Source: Eubacteriales Family XIII. Incertae Sedis bacterium (GTDB lineage Bacteria; Bacillota; Clostridia; Peptostreptococcales; Anaerovoracaceae). From it: 5,457 nt of DNA. The notes beneath the pieces were generated by a model. That model searched no databases, had not been told where the DNA came from, and worked only from the letters and a program-made list of their open reading frames with translations. A program made the translations under genes and the position numbers. The stretch covers positions 1 to 5,457 of the forward strand of contig JAIRPC010000083.1 of NCBI GenBank assembly GCA_031257215.1, given 5' to 3'. This document shows positions 1 to 5,292 of the stretch, in pieces; the stretch's first letter is position 1; every line of letters begins with the position of its first letter.

Positions 1-182
1 TTGTACGGGGACTCCTGCACGAATTTGCGCCACCACGCCTTTTTGATATTGTTTTTCAGCTCCGTGCCGAGCGGCCCATAATCCCAGCTATTAGCAAGCC
101 CTCCGTAAATTTCCGACCCAGGGTAAATAAAACCCCGGTTTTTGCAGAGGGCTACGAGTTTCTCCATTGTTAGTTCTGACAT
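1..182 (-). CDS. glyQS: Glycine--tRNA ligase, N-terminal part (cut by window edge)
   Basis: This is the first 60 codons of a class II glycyl-tRNA synthetase of the single-chain homodimeric type, which charges tRNA-Gly with glycine in the cytoplasm. The translated start contains LVALCKNRGFIYPGSEIYGG followed by LANSWDYGPLGTELKNNIKK and AWWRKFV. The EIYGG...WDYGPLG and AWW elements are the hallmark N-terminus of this family and differ from the alpha2-beta2 GlyQ/GlyS enzyme. Translation most likely starts at the ATG at 182 (MSELTMEKL). An AGGAG lies upstream at 198-202, but its 15-base spacing is longer than usual. The other candidate, the ATG at 167, has no recognisable ribosome binding site. 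The gene follows the DUF4342 gene after a 97-base AT-rich gap. The rest of the enzyme, with the catalytic motifs and the anticodon-binding domain, lies outside the window. The family call is firm; the exact start is slightly uncertain. Confidence 0.95.
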   Translation of the reverse strand, partial: MSELTMEKLVALCKNRGFIYPGSEIYGGLANSWDYGPLGTELKNNIKKAWWRKFVQESPY

Positions 183-197
183 GCTCTGTTTCTGTTT

Positions 198-202
198 CTC
201 CT
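198..202 (-). promoter_or_regulatory. Ribosome binding site of glyQS, long spacing
   Basis: The minus strand reads CAGGAGAAACAGAAACAGAGC before the ATG at 182. AGGAG is a good Shine-Dalgarno core, but 15 bases separate it from the start, against about 5 to 10 in most genes. There is no alternative in-frame ATG, GTG or TTG between the site and the ATG, so this is the best candidate for the start. The purine-rich spacer is probably unstructured. Confidence 0.6.
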
Positions 203-225
203 GTTCTAAAATTATCGTTCAAACC

Positions 226-235
226 GTTATATAAC
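226..235. repeat. 10-base palindrome GTTATATAAC
   Basis: This is a perfect inverted repeat with no spacer in the AT-rich gap before glyQS. With the neighbouring tandem repeat it makes four GTTAT/ATAAC pentamers within 31 bases. It could be a binding site for a dimeric regulator or part of a -10 region. Chance is also plausible in such AT-rich DNA. Confidence 0.35.
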
Positions 236-240
236 CAGTG

Positions 241-256
241 CAAGTTATCAAGTTAT
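241..256. repeat. Tandem direct repeat, 2 x CAAGTTAT
   Basis: Two perfect copies of the 8-mer CAAGTTAT lie directly next to each other, at 241-248 and 249-256. They are in the gap between the DUF4342 gene and glyQS, about 60 to 75 bases upstream of the glyQS start. The repeat itself is certain. Its role, such as an operator or simply a slipped duplication, is unknown. Confidence 0.5.
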
Positions 257-279
257 TGTAATAGCCTTATTGGCTTATC

Positions 280-936
280 CTACGCTTTCGCCTCGTCATC
301 CCCCGCGGTTTCGTCCGCCGCCTCCGACGCATGCTCCACGCGCTGCTTTGCCGCGCTCCACATCTCGTCCACCGTGTTCTTGAAGTCCTCGGGGTTCAGA
401 TGGCTTGCCGCCTGCTTCGTCTTGCCGACGGCCTCGTGAACCTTGTCGCTCACGTTGCCGTAGACCTCCATGCCCTTGTCTTTCACCGTGTCAAGGGCGG
501 CGCTGCCCTTCTCGACCGCCTGGTGCGCCGTGTCCGTCGCTTTCTCCGTGACATCTATGGTCGTGCCGTCGTCCAGAAGCAGCTCGATCCTGTATTTTAG
601 CCCAAAGCACACCACCGTGCCTATGAGAGCCGCCCACGGCGCGACGAGCGCGCCTACGATGGTCGCGTTGACGGGCATGTTCAGCAACACGTCGTCGTCC
701 TTTGAAACGACGATCTTGGACACGTTGCCCTTGCGCACGTAGCTCTTGATAACTTCAAGGATGTCCGACGATTTGTCGATAACCTTGGCCGTGCCGCTCA
801 GGTTGGCCTGTTCCTCGACGGCGATAATGGCGTCCACGACGTTGCCGCCGGCCGCTTCAAGCGCGTCCTTCGCGTCCTTGTAGCTGACGCCTGTACGATC
901 CTTCACCAATTCTATTTTCTCCAACGTGATTTCCAT
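280..936 (-). CDS. DUF4342 family protein with EF-Ts-like N-terminal domain
   Basis: This is a 218-residue protein of unknown function. Residues 1-43 (LEKIELVKDRTGVSYKDAKD onward, then NVVDAIIAVEE) resemble the UBA-like TS-N domain of elongation factor EF-Ts and the nascent-polypeptide-associated complex. Residues about 55-130 match my memory of DUF4342: an amphipathic stretch, then VRKGNVSKIVVSKDDDVLLN, then a hydrophobic segment of about 25 residues (90-114, with ALVAPWAALIG) that could span or enter the membrane, then IELLLDDGTTIDV. Residues 131-218 are a Lys/Glu/Ala/Asp-rich tail, probably helical or disordered and ending very acidic. The start chosen is the ATG at 936, which has AAGGGAGC 6 bases upstream; a TTG at 957 would add seven residues but lies before that site. 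The gene begins 26 bases after recO and precedes glyQS. The family call is good; the function is not known, and a link to translation is only suggested by the TS-N fold and the neighbours. Confidence 0.88.
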   Translation of the reverse strand: MEITLEKIELVKDRTGVSYKDAKDALEAAGGNVVDAIIAVEEQANLSGTAKVIDKSSDILEVIKSYVRKGNVSKIVVSKDDDVLLNMPVNATIVGALVAPWAALIGTVVCFGLKYRIELLLDDGTTIDVTEKATDTAHQAVEKGSAALDTVKDKGMEVYGNVSDKVHEAVGKTKQAASHLNPEDFKNTVDEMWSAAKQRVEHASEAADETAGDDEAKA

Positions 937-942
937 TGCAAA

Positions 943-950
943 GCTCCCTT
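943..950 (-). promoter_or_regulatory. Ribosome binding site that fixes the DUF4342 protein start
   Basis: AAGGGAGC on the minus strand lies 6 bases before the ATG at 936. An upstream in-frame TTG at 957 would place this site inside the coding region, so the ATG is preferred. The site sits in the 26-base gap after recO, which fits co-transcription. Confidence 0.75.
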
Positions 951-962
951 CCACCAATCGGT

Positions 963-1622
963 TTATACAGCGAATACGGATTCGCTCCTCAGGTTAGTGA
1001 TATCCAAATGTTGCTCGGCAAAGCGCAAGAGCGTCCGTATGAGAGTGGACGCGATGCCATCGTCCAAAGCAAGCGCCGACATCTGTTCCAGGGGGTTCCC
1101 CATCATATATGCCAGCGCTTCAAGTGTATCAAATTCAAGCGCCGAAAGCAAATCATCCGACCCGAAATTTTGCGCGTCGGGCAGCACTCCCGCGAATCCG
1201 AGCGCCCCGACGAGCCACGCCGCCGTCAGCGTGCGGTGCGCCGACCTGCGCCGCTCCATCATATCCATGAATGAGAGCGTCGCGGCGTACAGCTCCGGCG
1301 CGGGCGCCTCCTCTGGGAGCAGCTTGCCCGCGAACTCCAAGACGAGCGACGCGTTCACGTATTTGTCGTAATCCTCGCCGTAGGAATAATATGATTTTAT
1401 GGTCTCCGCGCCGCTGATATTCGTGTAGCCCCGCTCGCGCCTGAGCGTGTATCGCCCGACCGTGAACGGGCGCACGGCAAGCGCGGACGCGCTCTTGCCG
1501 CGCTCGGAAATGCTCGTGCCGCAGCTGACCTTGCCAAGCCGATCCGTGAACAGCAGTATCATGCGCCGCCCCTTCAAGGCCTTGGTCTGCCGCAGGACTA
1601 TGCCGTTACATTCGGTGAGCAT
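963..1622 (-). CDS. recO: DNA repair protein RecO, short form without zinc finger
   Basis: RecO loads RecA onto SSB-coated single-stranded DNA, together with RecR, in RecF-pathway recombination and repair, and anneals complementary strands. The 219-residue product starts MLTECNGIVLRQTKALKGRR, very close to the MLTKCEGIVLR start I recall for Bacillus RecO. It continues through an N-terminal OB fold (residues 1 to about 80, with LLFTDRLGKVS and VRPFTVGRYTLRRERG) into a helical C-terminal domain. The only cysteines are C5 and C34. The CxxC...CxxC zinc module usual in Firmicutes RecO after GVLP is absent: GVLPDAQNFGSDDLLSALEF runs straight on. This explains a length about 30 residues below the usual 250. 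The gene lies 49 bases after pheT. Its ATG has no good ribosome binding site; the strong AAGGAG upstream serves a 15-codon ORF in another frame that overlaps the recO start. The start at 1622 rests on family similarity. The call is confident despite the sequence divergence. Confidence 0.9.
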   Translation of the reverse strand: MLTECNGIVLRQTKALKGRRMILLFTDRLGKVSCGTSISERGKSASALAVRPFTVGRYTLRRERGYTNISGAETIKSYYSYGEDYDKYVNASLVLEFAGKLLPEEAPAPELYAATLSFMDMMERRRSAHRTLTAAWLVGALGFAGVLPDAQNFGSDDLLSALEFDTLEALAYMMGNPLEQMSALALDDGIASTLIRTLLRFAEQHLDITNLRSESVFAV

Positions 1623-1645
1623 GGGCCCGCACCCGACGCGTTCAT
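1598..1645 (-). CDS. Possible 15-codon leader ORF overlapping the recO start
   Basis: The ATG at 1645 lies 9 bases after a strong AAGGAG, in the same arrangement as the pheS start. It opens a frame of 15 codons, MNASGAGPCSPNVTA, ended by TAG at 1598-1600. It is out of frame with recO and overlaps its first 25 bases. The ribosome binding site and start are clear in the sequence. Whether the peptide is made, and whether it couples or limits recO translation, is inference. The alternative is that a sequencing indel split a longer recO start, but the family-like MLTECNGIVLR at 1622 argues against that. Confidence 0.4.
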   Translation of the reverse strand: MNASGAGPCSPNVTA

Positions 1646-1654
1646 ATCCGCTAT

Positions 1655-1660
1655 CTCCTT
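1655..1660 (-). promoter_or_regulatory. Strong ribosome binding site placed for the leader ORF, not for recO
   Basis: The minus strand reads CCAAGGAGATAGCGGATATG, with AAGGAG 9 bases before the ATG at 1645. The recO ATG at 1622 is 32 bases away, too far for direct use. Just before the recO ATG is only the GC palindrome GGGCCC (1623-1628) and a weak CGGGTG. Ribosomes entering here would reach recO by reading through the leader frame and reinitiating. Confidence 0.7.
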
Positions 1661-1671
1661 GGAAACGCGCC

Positions 1672-4176
1672 TCACGCCTCCCTCAGCACAGCGCCTGTTG
1701 CTTCCGCTATCTTTTTCAGTATCGCGGCGTGAATGTCCGCAACGTCGCCGTCTGTCAGGGTTCGGTCGTCAGCTCTGTATACCAGGTTGAACGCCAGGCT
1801 TTTCTTGCCCGCCCCCGTCTGTTCGCCTCGGTACACGTCGAACAGCTTCACGCTTTCGAGAAGCCCGCTGCCGTTCTCTGCGGCGATTTTTTCTATCTCC
1901 GCGACGGTCACGCCCTCGTCGGCAAGCAGCGCGATATCCAGCGTCAGCGCGGGATGCCTGCGCAACGGCTTATAGTCGCGGCTCATGTCCGCGAGCGAAA
2001 CCAGCAAATTGAAATCAAGCTCTGCCGCAAACACAGGCGCGTCAAACCCGTACTCTTTTGCGACGTCGGGGTGTACCTCGCCGATATGCCCGACGGCCAC
2101 TGCGCCACACGGGCCGCTGTCCGCGTTATCGCCGCACGCTCCGCGCAAAACCTCAACTCTGGCGCAACGCCCGGGATGCCACGAACCCGTGGCCTCGTCG
2201 GGGACATACGACACCCCGCCGATGCCGAGCTTGGCCAGCAATATCCCTACCGCGCCTTTCAGATCGTAAAACCCGCCCGCGCCGTAGAAGCCCATAGAGA
2301 GCGATATCCTCTCCTCCGGCAGTCCATCATCGCCGCCGCCACTGGCGCTGGCGCGGAAGGTATTGCCTATCTCGAACAGCCGCACCGCATCGTTACCCCT
2401 GTTGTTGTTGCCCGACAGTATGTCTAGCAGGTTCGGCAACAACGTGGTGCGCATGACGCTGTTGTCCTCTCCCAGCGGGTTGATGAGCTTCACGAAGCCG
2501 CGCCCCGCCGCGCCGTCAGGCAAGGCTATCCTGTCCGCGCCCTTCGGGGACACAAAGCTGTACGTCTGTATCTCGCTGTAACCCGCGCCCACGAGCGCCC
2601 CCCTTGCGAGAGCGCGCAGCCGCCAGCTTTCGGGTACAGCCGACTCCGCGTTGTCGCGGTGCAGGGTAGAGCCCAACTCGTTGTACCCGAACATCCGCGC
2701 TATCTCCTCGCTGAAATCGACCTCCTCTTTCAGGTCAACGCGCACATGCGGCGGCGTGACCGCGATAACGCTGCCGTCGGAGTTCAGCTCGGCATCCATT
2801 TCAAGGCTTTGCAGCATAGACACCATATCGCCAGCCGATATATCCGTGCCGAGCAGGCCGTTCATGCGCTTCACGCGCACATCTATTTTCGGCATATCCT
2901 TTTTGCCGGGATATCTGTCCACCGCGCCGCTGACCACCTTGCCCGAGCCCGTTTCCGCGACCAGGGCGCATACCCTGTCCGCCGCGCCAGACGAAAGCTC
3001 CGCCGAAACGCCTTTCTCAAACCTGGACGAGGCTTCGCTGCGCAGACCGAGCCGCTTGGACGTGAGCCTGATGCTGTCCGCGCTGAAATTCGCCGCCTCC
3101 ACCACTATGGTTTCCGTATCCTGAACTATCTCCGAATTCTGCCCGCCCATGACGCCTGCTATCGCGACGGGCTTCGCCCTGTCCTTGATGAGCAGCATGT
3201 CGGCCGACAGCCCGCGCTCCTTGCCATCGAGCGTCGTGAACCTATCGCCGTCCGCGGCCGTGTCCACCACTATGGTGCCGCCCTCTATCGTCTTGATATC
3301 GAACGCGTGGATCGGATGCCCGTATTCAAGCATTACATAATTAGTTATATCTACTATATTATTGATGGGACGCATACCCGCGAACATCAGCCTTTTTTGC
3401 AGCCAGAACGGGCTGGGCTTTATCCCGATATCCGTGCAGACGCGCGCGACATACCGCGGGCACAGCTCAGGCTTCTCGATAACCACGTCAACGAAATCAG
3501 CCGCGGCCCCAGCGCCCGAACCAGAGCCTGCGCCGCTCTCGCCTAGCGCCGCCGAATTGTCGGGGTAGCGCAGCTTCTTACCGAACACGGCGGCGGCCTC
3601 CCGCGCTATCCCGATAATGGACAGGCAGTCGGGGCGGTTAGGCGTTATCTCAAAATCTATCACCGTCTCGTCAAGCCCCGCTTCCGTCACCGCGTCCGCC
3701 CCAACATTCAGCTCGTCGGGCATGACCCAGATGCCCTCCCTGATGTCCACGGGCACGGATTTTTCATCGAAGCCCAGCTCCTGCGCGGAGCATATCATGC
3801 CGTTTGAAACTGTGCCGAACAATTTCGTTTTCTTTATCTTGAAGCCGCCTGGAAGCACCGCCCCCGGCAGCGACACGATCACCTTGATGCCGGGCTGGCG
3901 CACGTTGTCCGCGCCGCAGACTATCTGCAAAGGCCCGCCGTCGCCATGCTCCGCGCCGCGCTCGGAACCCACGTCCACCATGCAGACGTTCAGGTGGTCG
4001 GAGCCCTCTATCCTCTCGGCGCTCACCACCTGCCCTATCACAAGGCCGCTCACGCCGTCCGCGAAATTCTTCACCGTCTCGATGTTCGAGCCCGACATTA
4101 TCATGCGCTCGGCGAACTCGCCCACAGGGACGTCTATATCAACATATTCTTTCAGCCAACTCAATGGTACCAGCAT
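1672..4176 (-). CDS. pheT: Phenylalanine--tRNA ligase beta subunit
   Basis: This is the 834-residue beta chain of the alpha2-beta2 phenylalanyl-tRNA synthetase. It binds tRNA-Phe and edits mischarged Tyr-tRNA-Phe. It begins MLVPLSWLKEYVDIDVP, the family's usual start. In order it has the EMAP/tRNA-binding OB domain (about 40-155, with VCGADNVRQPG), the B3/4 editing domain (about 181-410, with ITPNRPDCLS, INNIVDITNYVMLEYGHPIH and EASSRFEKGV), the B5 domain (about 425-500, with DFSEEIARMFGYNEL), the inactive synthetase-like core (about 510-725, with NPLGEDNSVMRTTLLPNLL and WHPGRCARV) and the C-terminal ferredoxin-fold anticodon-binding domain (735-834, with RRHPALTLDIALL and KSLAFNLVYRADDRTLTD). 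T278 and H290 have the spacing I recall for editing-site residues. Length is slightly above the common 790-810 because of a Gly/Ser/Ala-rich linker (212-226) and a small Cys/Gly insert (680-691). AAGGA at 4189-4193 and a closer GTGAG precede the start. It follows pheS after 90 bases. Confidence 0.98.
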   Translation of the reverse strand: MLVPLSWLKEYVDIDVPVGEFAERMIMSGSNIETVKNFADGVSGLVIGQVVSAERIEGSDHLNVCMVDVGSERGAEHGDGGPLQIVCGADNVRQPGIKVIVSLPGAVLPGGFKIKKTKLFGTVSNGMICSAQELGFDEKSVPVDIREGIWVMPDELNVGADAVTEAGLDETVIDFEITPNRPDCLSIIGIAREAAAVFGKKLRYPDNSAALGESGAGSGSGAGAAADFVDVVIEKPELCPRYVARVCTDIGIKPSPFWLQKRLMFAGMRPINNIVDITNYVMLEYGHPIHAFDIKTIEGGTIVVDTAADGDRFTTLDGKERGLSADMLLIKDRAKPVAIAGVMGGQNSEIVQDTETIVVEAANFSADSIRLTSKRLGLRSEASSRFEKGVSAELSSGAADRVCALVAETGSGKVVSGAVDRYPGKKDMPKIDVRVKRMNGLLGTDISAGDMVSMLQSLEMDAELNSDGSVIAVTPPHVRVDLKEEVDFSEEIARMFGYNELGSTLHRDNAESAVPESWRLRALARGALVGAGYSEIQTYSFVSPKGADRIALPDGAAGRGFVKLINPLGEDNSVMRTTLLPNLLDILSGNNNRGNDAVRLFEIGNTFRASASGGGDDGLPEERISLSMGFYGAGGFYDLKGAVGILLAKLGIGGVSYVPDEATGSWHPGRCARVEVLRGACGDNADSGPCGAVAVGHIGEVHPDVAKEYGFDAPVFAAELDFNLLVSLADMSRDYKPLRRHPALTLDIALLADEGVTVAEIEKIAAENGSGLLESVKLFDVYRGEQTGAGKKSLAFNLVYRADDRTLTDGDVADIHAAILKKIAEATGAVLREA
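3331..3366. other. AT-rich codon island inside pheT
   Basis: Only 6 of these 36 bases are G or C, in a gene that is otherwise strongly GC-rich. The stretch encodes the conserved INNIVDITNYVM of the editing domain, using AAT, ATA, GTA, GAT, ACT and TAT where GC-ending codons are available. The amino acids alone therefore do not explain the composition. It might hold an internal promoter or keep the mRNA open, or be chance. Confidence 0.45.
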
Positions 4177-4207
4177 TTTATCTCACTTTCCTTTCTCCGC
4201 CGCCGCC

Positions 4208-4242
4208 AAAATTATTGCCTATCCCCCGCCAGGGGTGGATAG
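4208..4242 (-). terminator. Hairpin with weak U-tract between pheS and pheT (possible attenuator)
   Basis: In the minus-strand RNA, CUAUCC (4237-4242) pairs with GGAUAG (4219-4224), then CCC (4233-4235) pairs with GGG (4225-4227) after one bulged A. This gives 9 base pairs closed by a 5-base loop. Two bases later comes AAUAAUUUU (4208-4216), a poor U-tract. The shape is that of a weak intrinsic terminator, or of a stem protecting or processing the mRNA between the two subunit genes. A full stop here would cut pheT off from pheS, so partial read-through is more likely. Confidence 0.5.
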
Positions 4243-4266
4243 CGTAACAGGGCTGCTGTCGGCGAA

Positions 4267-5289
4267 TTACGCAAACTGCCCGATGAAACGGACGTCATTC
4301 TCATAAAACAGCCTGATATCGTCTATGCCGTGTTTCAGCATGGCGATACGCTCAACGCCCATGCCGAACGCGAAGCCCGTATATTTCTCCGTGTCAAGCC
4401 CGCCAACTTTGAGGACGTTCGGGTGAACCATCCCGCAGCCGAGGATTTCTATCCAGCCGCTGCCCTTGCAGACGCGGCAGCCCTCGCCGCCGCAGACGAA
4501 GCAGGACATATCCATCTCCGCGCTAGGCTCTGTGAACGGGAAGAAATGCGGGCGGAATTTCGTGGCGACGCCTGGCCCGAACATGCGCTTCGCGAACGCG
4601 TCGAGCGTACCTTTCAGATCCGCCATCGTCACGCCCTCGTCCACGAGCAGCCCCTCTACCTGATGGAACATCGGGGAGTGCGTCGCGTCGGGCGTGTCGG
4701 CGCGGAAGCACCTGCCCGGCGAAATCACCTTGATGGGCGGCTCGCTGTTCATCAGCGTGCGGATCTGGACGGGCGAGGTCTGGGTGCGCAGCAACGTGTC
4801 CTCGGTGATGTAGAACGTGTCCGTGAGGTCGCGAGAGGGGTGGTTCGGCGCGGCGTTCAGCGCGTCGAAATTGTGGAATACGGTTTCCACCTCAGGCCCC
4901 TCGGTGATGCTGTACCCTAGCCCGATAAATATGCGGCTTATCTCGTCAATGGTCTGCGTGATGGGGTGCAGTGCGCCGAACGGTATTTCCGCGCCCGGCT
5001 CGCTCACGTCGATCCGCTCGCTCATGAGCTTCGCCGCCCTGCCCTCCGACGCGAGCCGCGCCTTGCCGCCGTTTATCAGCTCCGTTATCTCATGCTTGAC
5101 CGCATTCGCGACCTTGCCGTACTCCTTGCGCTCCTCCGCGGGGATCTGCCCCATGGCTTTCAGCAGCGCCGTCACCTCGCCGTTTCTGCCGAGGTATTTT
5201 ATGCGGGCCGACTCGAAATCGCTTTCGTCCCTAGCCTCCGCAAGCAACGCTTTCGCTTCATCCAATACTTGTTCAGGTCTTTTCTCCAT
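4267..5289 (-). CDS. pheS: Phenylalanine--tRNA ligase alpha subunit
   Basis: This is the catalytic alpha chain (340 residues, the usual length) of phenylalanyl-tRNA synthetase. It activates phenylalanine with ATP and charges tRNA-Phe. An N-terminal coiled-coil arm (about 1-90, with ARIKYLGRNGEVTALLKAMG) binds the tRNA. The class II core follows: motif 1 around HPITQTIDEISRIFIGLGY (109-127), the LLRTQTSPVQIRTL segment (167-180), motif 2 around PGRCFRADTPDATHSPMFHQ (191-210) and motif 3 GMGVERIAML (309-318). C263, C266, C271 and C274 (CFVCGGEGCRVC) form the four-cysteine cluster seen in many bacterial PheS proteins, followed by GSGWIEILGCGMVHPNVL. AAGGAG at 5299-5304 lies 9 bases before the ATG. 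The gene starts only 3 bases after the stop of the upstream methyltransferase, so the two are surely co-transcribed. Nothing is missing from the active-site motifs. Confidence 0.98.
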   Translation of the reverse strand: MEKRPEQVLDEAKALLAEARDESDFESARIKYLGRNGEVTALLKAMGQIPAEERKEYGKVANAVKHEITELINGGKARLASEGRAAKLMSERIDVSEPGAEIPFGALHPITQTIDEISRIFIGLGYSITEGPEVETVFHNFDALNAAPNHPSRDLTDTFYITEDTLLRTQTSPVQIRTLMNSEPPIKVISPGRCFRADTPDATHSPMFHQVEGLLVDEGVTMADLKGTLDAFAKRMFGPGVATKFRPHFFPFTEPSAEMDMSCFVCGGEGCRVCKGSGWIEILGCGMVHPNVLKVGGLDTEKYTGFAFGMGVERIAMLKHGIDDIRLFYENDVRFIGQFA

Positions 5290-5292
5290 ATC

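Larger units (their letters stand above)
183..279. other. AT-rich intergenic gap upstream of glyQS
   Basis: This is the AT-richest gap in an otherwise GC-rich window, and the likeliest place for a promoter or control element for glyQS. It holds two adjacent copies of CAAGTTAT (241-256), the 10-base palindrome GTTATATAAC (226-235) and a weak 4-bp hairpin AGCC-TTATT-GGCT (263-275). On the minus strand TATAAC and GATAAT resemble -10 boxes, but neither has a convincing -35 box at 16 to 18 bases (TTGATA sits only 14 bases before TATAAC, and TTGCAC 21 before GATAAT). The hairpin lacks a U-tract, so it is not a convincing terminator. The gap is too short for a complete T-box leader. Confidence 0.45.

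Noticed and set aside
263..275. Hairpin AGCC-TTATT-GGCT as a terminator after the DUF4342 gene
   Set aside because: The stem has only 4 base pairs and no U-tract follows on the minus strand.
183..279. T-box riboswitch upstream of glyQS
   Set aside because: The gap of 97 bases is too short for a full T-box leader, and I see neither the conserved T-box sequence nor a terminator/antiterminator pair.
937..957. TTG at 957 as the start of the DUF4342 protein
   Set aside because: The ATG at 936 has AAGGGAGC at the right distance, and the extra residues MVEGSFA would be encoded by that ribosome binding site.
1447..2427. Long plus-strand open frame (326 codons) opposite the recO start and pheT end
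   Set aside because: It runs across two well-supported minus-strand genes, is rich in Arg, Ala, Pro and His with no recognisable motif, and has the look of an antisense shadow of GC-rich codons.
2659..3546. Long plus-strand open frame (295 codons) inside pheT
   Set aside because: It is wholly antisense to the editing, B5 and core domains of PheT, is Arg/His/Ala-rich and has no family likeness.
4466..4503. Four-cysteine cluster in PheS as a novel zinc site
   Set aside because: The CxxC-GGxGC-xxC segment is a familiar feature of many bacterial PheS proteins, so it is not unusual.
4330..4920. Plus-strand open frame (196 codons) inside pheS
   Set aside because: It is antisense to the pheS catalytic core, with a biased composition and no ribosome binding site or motif.
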